This document shows positions 46,042 to 54,745 of a DNA stretch of 64,000 nt, piece after piece (position 1 is the first letter of the stretch; each line of letters begins with the position of its first letter). This DNA is from Mucilaginibacter sp. (GTDB lineage: Bacteria > Bacteroidota > Bacteroidia > Sphingobacteriales > Sphingobacteriaceae). The notes beneath the pieces are model-generated. The model saw nothing but the letters and a program-made list of their open reading frames with translations, did not search any database and had not been told where the DNA came from. Both the position numbers and the translations under genes were made by a program. The stretch lies in NCBI GenBank assembly GCA_031292485.1, contig JARLHA010000062.1:1-64000 (forward strand), given 5' to 3'.

Positions 46042-47451
46042 TTACCGTATGGTAACAATTGCGGCGCTTCCTGCCGGCATTTTAACCACAACACTGTTTC
46101 CGTTGATTGAATATTGTTCGGTTGTTTTGACCTCGAAGGAGCCATCGGTGTTTACGGTGCTTCCCGCAAATGTGATCCCGGTAGCCGCGGTAACAGCTGG
46201 CGCGGTAAGCCGTTGGATTTGAATGCCCGACGCCGTTTTGTTCAACATTATTGTGAATGAGGAATTGTTTTTTTCATCCTTGTTAATAAGTGTTAAAACA
46301 TAGCTATTGTCTGTTTTAACACATGCGTAAGCGCTGTAAAATTCAGAATTGCTTATGCTGGCCTGAATAATTTTCCCCCCGGTACTGGCATACTTAAAAG
46401 CAAGCATGGCATAATACTCAGGATTTGCCTGCAGCACGCCGTCACGAATAGAAATGGGTGAATAGAACAAACCATCCCCCATATGAAAGTTTATCCCGTT
46501 CCCGTTATTTTCGGCAATTGTCCACATCACATCAAGCGCCCATAGCGCCGATGCAAATACATCGCTCACCCCTGGTTTACCCCCTCCATAAACATTGTTA
46601 CTTTCGCTGACGCGGTATGGTAAATTATATTTTTCTGATTGAGCTTTGATGATATTCAGCAAACCAGTTAATTTCTCGCTATAAGCTAAAATGGTTTGGT
46701 AGTTGATATACGGACTTGTTGCCGGGCCGGTTAAATAATAATGGGCATCCAGCAGTTTCACATTATTATGTTCAGCATCAGCAAAGGCTGTTATCCAGTC
46801 GGTATTGTAAGCAACATCAGGGCCGGCAAAAGTGGCATCAGGTATTCTTGTCTTAACAGCCGACAAATAGGTTTCCCACTCCCCCTCGTAATTACTAAAA
46901 GTATAAGTTCGCGGGCGCATTCCAAAAAAAAACACATCTGGCTCATTGCCTGATTGAAAGGCGTACAGGTTACTACCCAGGCTATTGCGCACATAAACCG
47001 CTTCATTTGCCGCAGCAACAATATCATTGCTGCCCAGGTTTAAGCCAAACAAAACCGGCCATCCTATTGCTGTTGAAAAAGCGGCTAAACGGTCGATATC
47101 GGTTGAGGTAAGCGAATCGCTTGACGTATTGGCACCCCGTGGGTTATCAGACCAGTAAACTTCATCGCTCGTGCCACCGCCAATACGCAAAACACCGGGT
47201 CCCAGATTTTTGATCATTTGAACAAGTGCCGGATTATTCACATTTAAAAAGCCGGGGTTAGCGGCCAATATTTTTGTTTCAAAACTTAACCCTTCAAATG
47301 ACGACGGTACCATATAACCCGGTTGGTTTTGATTTAGCGTGACCGTAATAGGAATGCCATAAGGCACGGGCGGCGGCGGCAATTGAACATGATCTTTTCT
47401 GCAGGAAAACAAAAAAAATACCGGCAGGATGATGATCCATATTTTTCTCAT
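46042..47451 (-). CDS. GH79-like glycoside hydrolase, lipoprotein
   Basis: 469 residues. Lipobox FFLFSC (Cys17). A (beta/alpha)8-type domain (about 45-370) has GPGVLRIGGGTSDE, an acid/base Glu in FQSGNEPDVFF and a nucleophile Glu in RVSESNNVYGGGKPGVSD. A C-terminal beta domain follows. This resembles the heparanase/beta-glucuronidase clan GH-A family GH79. It should act on uronic-acid-containing glycans at the cell surface. Family assignment is from motif order only. Confidence 0.78.
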   Translation of the reverse strand: MRKIWIIILPVFFLFSCRKDHVQLPPPPVPYGIPITVTLNQNQPGYMVPSSFEGLSFETKILAANPGFLNVNNPALVQMIKNLGPGVLRIGGGTSDEVYWSDNPRGANTSSDSLTSTDIDRLAAFSTAIGWPVLFGLNLGSNDIVAAANEAVYVRNSLGSNLYAFQSGNEPDVFFFGMRPRTYTFSNYEGEWETYLSAVKTRIPDATFAGPDVAYNTDWITAFADAEHNNVKLLDAHYYLTGPATSPYINYQTILAYSEKLTGLLNIIKAQSEKYNLPYRVSESNNVYGGGKPGVSDVFASALWALDVMWTIAENNGNGINFHMGDGLFYSPISIRDGVLQANPEYYAMLAFKYASTGGKIIQASISNSEFYSAYACVKTDNSYVLTLINKDEKNNSSFTIMLNKTASGIQIQRLTAPAVTAATGITFAGSTVNTDGSFEVKTTEQYSINGNSVVVKMPAGSAAIVTIR

Positions 47452-47526
47452 GTGATATGTTTGGGCAAGCTTTTAAAATAATAGCTGTAAAGGTATGTTA
47501 TATCGTCGTTAAAATTACTAAAATGA

Positions 47527-48177
47527 TCAGCTTAATTCCTTCATCAGCTTATCAAAAGCCTCCCTCAATTCAGCGAGTTCGGTTTCCAGCTTAACGACCC
47601 TGGCCTCTAAGCCGCCATGGCCCCTTACCGGCGCATCGTCTTCAAAATCGTCCTCATTTACATCCGGAATACCGCATAACAAATGAGCGTAACGTGCTTC
47701 TTTTTGCCCCGGCCGCCGTGGCAACTGTATTAAAAATGGCATTTCCGGACTGCTTAGCCGCTCCAGTACTTCCTGTACCTCCTCAATCGACTCAAATTCG
47801 TGCATCCGGCCCGAGTTGGTGTTTAGTTCGCCAGGCGTTTGCGGGCCACGTAGCATCAGCAAACAGATTATCGCCACTTCCGAGGGGAGCACCGGGAAAA
47901 CAATGGCAAAATTATGCTTGTATTTTACCGACCGGATTGACCCCCCGGTAGCTGTTGAAATAAGGCCGCGCCTTTTTAAGGTATTCAGCGCCTGGGTTAC
48001 TGTATCGTCATCATAGTTAACCACCGGCTTACGCGATGTTTTTTGATTGCAGGCAATCGTCAGGCTATTAATCGTCATCGGATAATATTCCGGCGTGGTT
48101 TTGCTTTTTTCCATTAATACGCCAAGTACACGGAGTTCTTCGGCTGTTAGTACCGGTAAAGTAATTGCTGGGTCCAT
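47527..48177 (-). CDS. YceH family (UPF0502/DUF480) protein
   Basis: 216 residues from ATG 48177 (MDPAITLPVLTAEELRVLGVLMEKS), which fits the family start; an earlier ATG at 48210 is less likely. It has two winged-helix domains: the first includes YPMTINSLTIACNQKTSR and the second LLMLRGPQTPGELNTNSGRMHEF. A C-terminal coiled coil (VKLETELAELREAF) follows. The family is widespread, with no defined function. Confidence 0.9.
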   Translation of the reverse strand: MDPAITLPVLTAEELRVLGVLMEKSKTTPEYYPMTINSLTIACNQKTSRKPVVNYDDDTVTQALNTLKRRGLISTATGGSIRSVKYKHNFAIVFPVLPSEVAIICLLMLRGPQTPGELNTNSGRMHEFESIEEVQEVLERLSSPEMPFLIQLPRRPGQKEARYAHLLCGIPDVNEDDFEDDAPVRGHGGLEARVVKLETELAELREAFDKLMKELS

Positions 48178-48320
48178 GGCGATAAAGGTAACGGATTTCG
48201 GATTTACCATTTACAATTTCCTTTTTTTTATATACGGCTACAATTCCAATAACATTACAACCTTAAAAATATAAATCCGAAACCGTAATTCTGAAATAAA
48301 ACCAGTTCCTTTGCATTATC

Positions 48321-49157
48321 ATGTCGCTTTTTATCGCATCGTTAAATTCAGGAAGTAATGGCAATTGCTATTATGTGGGCAATGAGCACGAAGCAGTACT
48401 GATAGATGCCGGCATATCCTGCCGCGAAACCGAACGGCGGATGTTGCGCCTGGGCTTATCCATGCGCAAGGTAAAGGCGATTTTTGTTTCACATGAACAC
48501 ACAGACCACATCAGCGGGATCCCTGTTTTGTCCAAAAAACACCAGCTGCCCGTTTATATTACGCAGCCAACCTTGCGGAGCGGCGGATTATTTATTGAAG
48601 GGGAATTGCTCAACTCTTTTAACCCTTTCGAAACCATTACCCTCGGCGGATTAAATATCACCCCTTTCGCCAAACAGCACGACGCCAGTGATCCCTATAG
48701 TTTTACCATCACGTCCGGAGGTGTAACCGTAGGCGTTTTTACGGATATCGGAATTGCCTGCGAAAACCTGGTCAATCATTTCAGCCGGTGCCATGCCGCG
48801 TTTTTGGAAGCGAATTACGATGATGAAATGCTTGATAAGGGCGGCTATCCCTACCACCTGAAACGCCGTATCCGCGGCGGAAACGGGCACTTATCCAACA
48901 AACAGGCTGTTGAACTTTTTACAACGCACCGCCCGCCTTTTATGAGCCATTTATTGTTAGCACATTTGTCAAAAAATAATAACGACCCGCAACTGGTGCA
49001 GGAATTATTTGAAGCGTGCGCTGATGGCATAAATATTATTGTTGCATCGCGGTACCAGGAGACGGAGGTGTACCATATTAACGGAAACCATGTTCCGGGA
49101 TTATTAAAAACCAGGCGCGCAATTGACCTGAAGCCTGTTCAAACCAGTCTTTTTTAA
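48321..49157 (+). CDS. MBL-fold metallo-hydrolase, WalJ/YycJ type
   Basis: 278 residues. Metallo-beta-lactamase fold with SLNSGSNGNCYYVG at the start, HEHTDH (58-63), a later His in FAKQHDASD, GVFTDIGIA and HLSKNNNDPQL. This arrangement is characteristic of WalJ-like hydrolases, proposed 5'-exonucleases acting in DNA metabolism. Length is normal. TTCCTTTG just upstream resembles a -7 box. Monocistronic. Confidence 0.88.
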   Translation: MSLFIASLNSGSNGNCYYVGNEHEAVLIDAGISCRETERRMLRLGLSMRKVKAIFVSHEHTDHISGIPVLSKKHQLPVYITQPTLRSGGLFIEGELLNSFNPFETITLGGLNITPFAKQHDASDPYSFTITSGGVTVGVFTDIGIACENLVNHFSRCHAAFLEANYDDEMLDKGGYPYHLKRRIRGGNGHLSNKQAVELFTTHRPPFMSHLLLAHLSKNNNDPQLVQELFEACADGINIIVASRYQETEVYHINGNHVPGLLKTRRAIDLKPVQTSLF

Positions 49158-49263
49158 GATAAGCCCAGCATCCCACCATTTGATGACCCGATAGTTTGCT
49201 GTAATCCTTCTTGCCATGCCCTTATTTTATCATTGAAATGACATTAATTGATGCGCTTTTAGG

Positions 49264-49271
49264 TATTTTTG
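49264..49271 (+). promoter_or_regulatory. Candidate -7 box for the Mrp gene
   Basis: TATTTTTG fits TAnnTTTG and ends 8 bases before the ATG at 49280. No -33 TTG lies at the standard distance. Confidence 0.35.
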
Positions 49272-49279
49272 TTTGAATT

Positions 49280-50371
49280 ATGAGCACTTTCACCAAAGAA
49301 CAAGTTTTACAGGCCCTAAGCAATGTTGAGGAACCCGATCTGAAAAAAGACCTGGTTACGCTTAACATGATCCAGAATGTCCATATTGATGGAAATAATA
49401 TCAGCTTTTCGGTTATACTAACTACGCCGGCCTGCCCATTAAAGGCGATGATAGAAAATGCCTGCCGAAACGCTATTATGTATTTCGTAAGCAAAGAAGC
49501 GGTAGTGCATATCGATATGACCTCGAAGGTAACGACCCAAAAGAATACTGGGGTACCCGGGGTAAAAAACATCATCGCGGTAGCTTCCGGTAAAGGCGGC
49601 GTAGGGAAATCAACCGTTGCTGTTAATCTGGCACTGGCTTTGGCCAGAACAGGAGCGAAAGTGGGCCTGATAGATGCCGATATTTACGGCCCGTCGATCC
49701 CTATTATGTTTGGTTTGGAAGGTACGAGGCCGATGGCCAGAGAGGTGGATGGCAAAACACGCATCGAGCCTATTGAAAAATACGGGATAAAGCTTTTATC
49801 TATAGGCTTCTTTACCGACCCGAATCAACCTGTTCCATGGCGCGGGCCGATGGTTTCGACCGCGGTAAAACAATTATTCAACGACGCCGATTGGGGCGAA
49901 CTGGATTATTTGGTGGTTGACCTGCCGCCCGGAACCGGCGATATCCACATTACTGTTACCCAAACATTCCCGGTAACCGGGGCTGTTATTGTAACTACAC
50001 CACAAAATGTGGCGCTGGCGGATGCTAAAAAGGGCATCGGCATGTTTATGATGAATGCCATCAATGTACCCATACTGGGTGTGGTTGAAAATATGTCGTA
50101 TTTCACGCCGGCTGAATTACCGGATAATAAATATTATATCTTCGGCCAGGGCGGCGGCAGCAAATTAGCTGATTCGATAAAAGCTCCTTTTTTGGGTGAG
50201 ATCCCGCTGGTAAAAAGCATCAGCGAATCGGGCGATGCCGGTATGCCTGTTGTATTGCAGGAAGGAAGCATTATGGCCGGCGCTTTTATTGAGATGGCCA
50301 AAAAAGTAGCACAGCAGGTGGCCATTTGTAACGCGAATGCTATAAATGCTGCAATTGTTGTAAATAATTAA
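49280..50371 (+). CDS. apbC: Mrp/ApbC-type iron-sulfur cluster carrier P-loop ATPase
   Basis: 363 residues. The N-terminal MIP18/DUF59 domain (about 5-80; VLQALSNVEEPDLKKDLVTLNMI) precedes a P-loop ATPase of the Mrp/NBP35 family with GKGGVGKST (around 104-112), DADIYGPSIP and VDLPPGTGDIHIT. A CxxC motif typical of some members is not apparent. It carries or inserts Fe-S clusters. The NifU-like gene follows 25 bp downstream, supporting the role. Confidence 0.93.
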   Translation: MSTFTKEQVLQALSNVEEPDLKKDLVTLNMIQNVHIDGNNISFSVILTTPACPLKAMIENACRNAIMYFVSKEAVVHIDMTSKVTTQKNTGVPGVKNIIAVASGKGGVGKSTVAVNLALALARTGAKVGLIDADIYGPSIPIMFGLEGTRPMAREVDGKTRIEPIEKYGIKLLSIGFFTDPNQPVPWRGPMVSTAVKQLFNDADWGELDYLVVDLPPGTGDIHITVTQTFPVTGAVIVTTPQNVALADAKKGIGMFMMNAINVPILGVVENMSYFTPAELPDNKYYIFGQGGGSKLADSIKAPFLGEIPLVKSISESGDAGMPVVLQEGSIMAGAFIEMAKKVAQQVAICNANAINAAIVVNN

Positions 50372-50396
50372 TAACTTTACTTATAAATTGGTACAA

Positions 50397-50675
50397 ATGA
50401 GTTTATTAGAACAGGTAGAACAGGCATTAGATACCATAAGGCCTTATTTGCTTACCGATGGCGGCAACGTTTCGGTAGAGGAGATCACACCTGAAAAGGT
50501 TGTCAGGCTTAAACTGCTTGGCGCTTGCGGTACCTGCCCGATGAGTATTATGACATTGAAGGCTGGGATAGAGGAAGCGATAAAAAAAGCAGTACCTGAA
50601 ATTACAGGAATTGAAGCAATCAACCTGACAGAGGTGGACGACCCAAATGCGGTACTTCCTGAAAACATGAGGTAG
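50397..50675 (+). CDS. NifU-like Fe-S scaffold protein (C-terminal domain type)
   Basis: 92 residues from ATG 50397 (MSLLEQVEQALDTIRPYL). It consists only of the NifU C-terminal domain, with the cluster-binding CGTCP (Cys44 and Cys47) in LKLLGACGTCPMSIMTLKAGIE. It can hold and transfer an Fe-S cluster. It follows the Mrp gene in the same operon, so the two probably work together in cluster assembly. Confidence 0.93.
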   Translation: MSLLEQVEQALDTIRPYLLTDGGNVSVEEITPEKVVRLKLLGACGTCPMSIMTLKAGIEEAIKKAVPEITGIEAINLTEVDDPNAVLPENMR

Positions 50676-50718
50676 TGTTAAGTTTTGTTAAATTGTAGCC
50701 CGCGTTGAGGCAATACGT

Positions 50719-50726
50719 TAATTTTG
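50719..50726 (+). promoter_or_regulatory. Candidate -7 box for the 50772 gene
   Basis: TAATTTTG fits TAnnTTTG and would give a leader of about 40 bases. Confidence 0.35.
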
Positions 50727-50771
50727 TATCAATAATATTAATTTTTTAAATACCCCAGCCATCAATTGGTG

Positions 50772-51440
50772 ATGAAAAAAGTAACCGGCCTGTTTTTATT
50801 TTTATTTGCAGCATTAACGGCTTTGGCGCAAAAGCAGGAGAAACCACTGGTGCAGTTTACCGGTATGGTGCATAATGCGGATAGCATTAAAGTTATTGTA
50901 CCCTATGTAAGCATTGTAAATACAACAAACCACAACGAAGCAGGCCAAACCAATTACCTGGGCTATTTTTCATTCGTGGTACATGAACAGGATACCATCC
51001 GTTTCTCATGCGTAGGTTATAACACGATCTATGTTGTTATACCAGCAAACGTTACATCGGGAAGTTATATGCTACAGGTATTGTTAAAACCGCAGATCGT
51101 TAATCTGCCGGTTTTCCGCGTTTTTCCGTGGGCTACTGCCGAAGATTTTACAAAAGACTTTTTAACGATGAAGGTTGCTGATGACGACCTGGCTATTGCC
51201 CGGAAAAACCTGAGCGCATCATCCATACAAACGCTTGAAAGAACATTACCCCGCGACGGGCCGGAAACCAGTGGTATCCAGGATTTTCATAATGGGGTGC
51301 TAAACTCGCACTCCACCGTTAACCCCCTGTTCAATCCTTTTGCCTGGGGAAGCCTGATCAAATCTATTTCTGAAGGGGATAAAAGCCGGAGCACCGAAAG
51401 CGCTACAAGCAGCGGCAACAACGCCACTACAGGAAATTAA
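50772..51440 (+). CDS. Secreted carboxypeptidase-regulatory-like domain protein
   Basis: 222 residues from ATG 50772, with a signal peptide ending LTALAQ. A CarboxypepD_reg-like beta-sandwich (about 25-115) shows VQFTGMVHNADSIKVIVPYVSIVNTTNHNEAGQTNYLGYFSF and FSCVGYNTIYVVIP. The C-terminal part is Ser/Asn-rich and likely flexible. It is similar to small Bacteroidota envelope proteins with this domain but without a TonB-dependent barrel. Function unknown. Confidence 0.75.
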   Translation: MKKVTGLFLFLFAALTALAQKQEKPLVQFTGMVHNADSIKVIVPYVSIVNTTNHNEAGQTNYLGYFSFVVHEQDTIRFSCVGYNTIYVVIPANVTSGSYMLQVLLKPQIVNLPVFRVFPWATAEDFTKDFLTMKVADDDLAIARKNLSASSIQTLERTLPRDGPETSGIQDFHNGVLNSHSTVNPLFNPFAWGSLIKSISEGDKSRSTESATSSGNNATTGN

Positions 51441-51449
51441 GTTATAAAA

Positions 51450-51535
51450 ATAAGATTCCAGGATCAAGAGCCAAGACGGCTTTACGTTTAGTCCCTCCCT
51501 TTTTTTCTTGATTCCCGGCTCTTTTCTTACCTTCC
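51450..51535. repeat. Degenerate aagagccaagac-type intergenic repeat
   Basis: ccaggatcaagagccaagac and cttgattcccggctcttttcttac form a loose inverted pair. A related phrase, ggaaccaggaatcaaaagccaggataag, lies near 28823-28852. These look like copies of a common low-information Bacteroidota repeat; it may also terminate the converging genes. Confidence 0.3.
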
Positions 51536-52099
51536 TTTCTTAACAGCCGGAAATTTCATTTTATATTCTACATCAACAATACCTCTTGATATATCGTTGA
51601 GTTTTTTCTCGATGAGGCGTTTGCGGAGCGGGCTTAGCTTATCGGTAAAAAGTTTCCCTTCAATATGGTCGTATTCGTGCTGGATGATGCGCGCTGCCAT
51701 CCCGGTAAAAGTTTCTTCGTAATGTTTCCAGTTTTCATCATAGTACGACAACCGCACATGCTTACAGCGGTAAACATCTTCCCGGATGTCGGGAATGCTC
51801 AGGCAACCTTCGTTAAAAGGCCATTCCTCACCCGTTTCTTCCAGCACCTGTGCATTAATAAAAGCCTTTTTAAAGCCAGCAAGGGTTTCATCATCCTCAG
51901 CAAACGGCGAAGCATCAACCACAAACAAACGCATGGAAAGGCCAACCTGTGGTGCCGCCAAACCAACGCCATGGGCCGCGTACATGGTCTCGTACATGTT
52001 ATCGATCAGCTCTTTGATGTGCGGGTATTCGTCCGGTTCAATTGCAGTTGCTTTTTTTCGTAAAACTGGGTCGCCGTATGCGATGATAGGAAATTTCAT
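51527..52099 (-). CDS. def: Peptide deformylase
   Basis: 190 residues. Removes the N-formyl group from new proteins. All three motifs are canonical: GVGLAAPQ, EGCLSIP and QHEYDHIEG, giving Cys and two His as metal ligands and the catalytic Glu. This is the main deformylase of the window, in contrast to the divergent one at 44217-44702. Confidence 0.95.
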   Translation of the reverse strand: MKFPIIAYGDPVLRKKATAIEPDEYPHIKELIDNMYETMYAAHGVGLAAPQVGLSMRLFVVDASPFAEDDETLAGFKKAFINAQVLEETGEEWPFNEGCLSIPDIREDVYRCKHVRLSYYDENWKHYEETFTGMAARIIQHEYDHIEGKLFTDKLSPLRKRLIEKKLNDISRGIVDVEYKMKFPAVKKGR

Positions 52100-52194
52100 T
52101 AAAGTATTTTATTAAATGGTAATGAAACCCCGCAAAGCTTGTTTTATTGTATTTAGCGCAGCTTTTAAAAGTTTCATTCCGCAAAAATACGGGT

Positions 52195-52282
52195 TTATTG
52201 CTTAGGCTCAAATAGTAAGGTGATCATACCGTCAATATCAAATATTTTATTGCATATTTCTAGTTGTTCAGGATTACCGGCA
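52195..52282 (-). pseudogene. Duplicated 3' fragment of an M16 peptidase gene
   Basis: On the minus strand this reads ...NPEQLEICNKIFDIDGMITLLFEPKQ-stop, which parallels the last residues of the M16 gene at 52591-53823 (SQLLEISNEIFDVDGMITLVFEPKE-stop). The nucleotide match is roughly three quarters. No rest of the gene precedes it; instead the small 59-residue frame follows on the 3' plus side. Confidence 0.7.
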
Positions 52283-52314
52283 GAAAAACAAAAGGGTTAG
52301 TTTGATAACGAAAA

Positions 52315-52494
52315 CTAAAGGTCCGCATTACCACCTTCTTTCACCATCAGCGCGGTGTAATAGGTTTTGCCGTTACGTCCATCATAATAGCTGCTTAGCG
52401 ACACCGCTTTATACCCATCTTTAGCATGCAGATCTAAAATCCGCTGGAGTTCAAGAAACTCGGTGACTTCGAAAATAAGGTGTTTGGTATCCAT
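52315..52494 (-). CDS. Small DUF4177-like protein, 59 residues
   Basis: ATG at 52492-52494 and stop at 52315-52317 give 59 residues beginning MDTKHLIFEVTEFLELQ. The pattern of a helix followed by DGYKAVSLSSYYDGRNGKTYYTALMVKE resembles DUF4177-type small beta-alpha proteins, but weakly. It sits between an M16 peptidase gene and a repeated fragment of that gene's 3' end. Coding is plausible from its composition, but not proven. Confidence 0.5.
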   Translation of the reverse strand: MDTKHLIFEVTEFLELQRILDLHAKDGYKAVSLSSYYDGRNGKTYYTALMVKEGGNADL

Positions 52495-52590
52495 AAATTA
52501 TTAAATGCGCTGTTGTAAATTTAAAACCGCAGGCAACAAAGGTAAAATTTTATAGCTTTTTTGATCAAATGCGCGCGCTAATGATCGTAT

Positions 52591-53823
52591 TTATTCTTTT
52601 GGTTCAAATACGAGGGTAATCATACCGTCAACGTCAAATATTTCATTGCTTATTTCAAGCAATTGACTGGCAGTAACTGCGTTTATTTTGTCGAATATCA
52701 GTTGCAGCGTATCTATATCATTAAAATCGAGCAGGCTTTTAGCCATCGAGATAATTAAACCCATACGGCTTTCTTCAGCAAGGGCTATTTGCCCGATAAA
52801 TTTTTGTTTGGCCTGGTGCAATTGCAGCGTGCCGAATTGATTATCGCGCAGCTTTTTTAATTCTTTATAAATTAATTTGGTTGCCTTTTCGGCTTTTTCG
52901 GTGTCGGTACCAAAATAAATGGAAAAAATACCGGTATCGGTTAAAGGCGTATAGTTCGATTCAATGGTATAGGCAATACCATATTTCTCCCTGATCTCCA
53001 GGTTCAACCGGCTGCTCATGCCCATTCCGCCTAAATAATTATTAAGCAGCAGCAAAGCATTTTTATACCGGTGCGCTGATGAGTAGGCCTGTGCCCCCAT
53101 CATGCAATGTGTTTGCGAAATAGGTTTGGCTAACATCGTTTTTCCCGGTAGAGTAATGCCCGGCTTTATCCGGGTTTTCACTGCGTCGTTCGCGGGAATA
53201 GGCCCAAAATATTTTTCAGACAGCCGGATCAATTTTTTCAGATCGTAGTCGCCAAAAACGGCAAAAACCATTTGCGAAGTGTTGTAATTGGCCGCGATAA
53301 AGGCTTTCATATCGTCACGCCCAAGCCTGCCTACAGACGCAGTTGTACCCAGGATATTCCGGCCTATCGGGTGGTCTTTAAACAAAAGCTCTTCAAAATC
53401 ATCCTGTACAGCTTCTTCGGGCTGGTCAAGATAGGAGGCTATTTCATCCAGTATAACGCCACGTTCTTTTTCAACTTCTTCTGCCGGGAAAGTAGAGTGA
53501 AACAGGATATCTTCAAAAAGGTCGATCGCCCGTTCGAGGTGCTGGTTTAACAGCGAGGCATGGATGCAGGTATATTCCTTTGCCGTATAGGCATTCAGGT
53601 CGGCCCCTACCAACTCCAGCCGGTTAAGGATCTGGTTAGTGCTCCGTTTTTCGGTTTCTTTAAATAAAAGGTGCTCAATAAAATGTGCCAGGCCGGTTTG
53701 CTGTTCCGTTTCATCACGCGAACCGGCATTCACCACAAAACAACAATGCGTTATGGTTGAGGGCGAATGTTTTAAAAGTATCCTGATGCCGTTGGCTAAA
53801 GTATGTACCTGGTAATCCGTCAT
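52591..53823 (-). CDS. M16 family zinc metallopeptidase
   Basis: 410 residues from ATG 53823 (MTDYQVHTLANGIRILLKHSPS); a longer frame adds 38 residues containing repeat sequence and is rejected. The M16 inverted zinc motif HFIEH occurs in TGLAHFIEHLLFKETEKR, with a downstream Glu ligand region EKERGVILDEIASYLDQPEE. It is the one-chain M16 type of about 400 residues, common in Bacteroidota. The substrate is unknown, probably peptides. Confidence 0.9.
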   Translation of the reverse strand: MTDYQVHTLANGIRILLKHSPSTITHCCFVVNAGSRDETEQQTGLAHFIEHLLFKETEKRSTNQILNRLELVGADLNAYTAKEYTCIHASLLNQHLERAIDLFEDILFHSTFPAEEVEKERGVILDEIASYLDQPEEAVQDDFEELLFKDHPIGRNILGTTASVGRLGRDDMKAFIAANYNTSQMVFAVFGDYDLKKLIRLSEKYFGPIPANDAVKTRIKPGITLPGKTMLAKPISQTHCMMGAQAYSSAHRYKNALLLLNNYLGGMGMSSRLNLEIREKYGIAYTIESNYTPLTDTGIFSIYFGTDTEKAEKATKLIYKELKKLRDNQFGTLQLHQAKQKFIGQIALAEESRMGLIISMAKSLLDFNDIDTLQLIFDKINAVTASQLLEISNEIFDVDGMITLVFEPKE

Positions 53824-53844
53824 TTGAGGCGCAAAGATAGTTTT

Positions 53845-53995
53845 TTTTAGTCCGAAAGTCTGGAAAGTCGGAAAGTCAGAAACGAAATGAGAAAGTAAAT
53901 CCGGCGTTGTGTTACAAAACAACCCCATCCCGCGCAAAATTCCTGTTTTTTCTGTCGGTCTTCCGGACTTTTCCGACTTCCGGACTTTTCTCGCT
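53845..53995. repeat. agtccgaaagtcggaaag-type inverted repeat
   Basis: agtccgaaagtctggaaagtcggaaagtcag at 53850 onward is mirrored by ggtcttccggacttttccgacttccggactttt near 53957-53990. The same phrase occurs once between rmuC and gldH (9312-9350). It fills the divergent region between the M16 peptidase and hpt. Confidence 0.5.
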
Positions 53996-54022
53996 TTTCC
54001 AAATTTTTCCTACATTAGTAGC

Positions 54023-54562
54023 ATGAAAACAAAAATAGCCGACTTAGAATTTGAACCCCTTATAAAGGCTAAAGCTATTGAAGAAAGGATTAAAGCGATT
54101 GGCCTTCAGTTAAATACAGATTACCAGCATTGTGTGCCCGTTTTTGTGGGCGTGTTAAATGGCAGCTTTTTGTTTATAGCCGACCTGATAAAACAGATCG
54201 ATATCCCCTGCGAAATTACCTTTACCAAACTGGCGTCTTACTATGGCGGCACCAAAAGCAGCCTTAAAATCCGCGATGATATTGATTTCAGCGTAGATAT
54301 TAAAGGCCGCGAAGTAGTAGTAATAGAAGACATTGTTGATACCGGCAATACCGCCCACTACTTGCTCGAAAAATTAAGAGCAAAACAACCCGCCTCTATC
54401 AAATTATGTTCGCTGCTGCTAAAACCCGCGGCGCTGCTTAAAAAGATCGACGAATTAAAATATGTGGGTTTTGAAATTGAAAATGAATTTGTAGTAGGCT
54501 ACGGCCTTGATTACAAAGAAATGGGCAGAAATTTGAAGGATATTTATAAAAGGGTGAAGTGA
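54023..54562 (+). CDS. hpt: Hypoxanthine phosphoribosyltransferase
   Basis: 179 residues from ATG 54023 (MKTKIADLEFEPLI). Salvages hypoxanthine and guanine using PRPP. The PRPP-binding motif is VVVIEDIVDTGNTAHYL; VFVGVLNGSFLFIADLI near the N terminus and GFEIENEFVVGYGLDYKE at the C terminus are typical of HPRT. The longer upstream frame overlaps the inverted repeat and is rejected. Confidence 0.94.
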   Translation: MKTKIADLEFEPLIKAKAIEERIKAIGLQLNTDYQHCVPVFVGVLNGSFLFIADLIKQIDIPCEITFTKLASYYGGTKSSLKIRDDIDFSVDIKGREVVVIEDIVDTGNTAHYLLEKLRAKQPASIKLCSLLLKPAALLKKIDELKYVGFEIENEFVVGYGLDYKEMGRNLKDIYKRVK

Positions 54563-54589
54563 TTTCGGAAGTCGGATGTTCGATTTCGG

Positions 54590-54745
54590 AATTAAAAAAA
54601 CCGTCATCCCGAACTTGTTTCGGGACCCCACAGGCCAGTCCGCTGATAGGTTTACAACATACGTAGCGGGCATTGACGGGCTACCTGTCCGTTAGATGCT
54701 GATCCGCTACCCAGCGGGCGGCACAACGAGGCGACTATGCCTCAT
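54590..54745. repeat. cgtcatcccgaacttgtttcggg-type repeat
   Basis: The intergenic region begins with tcccgaa-cttg-tttcggga, a short hairpin seen widely in Bacteroidota, followed by gaggc-gactat-gcctc near 54730-54746. It lies between converging hpt and cyclase genes. No coding potential. Confidence 0.4.
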
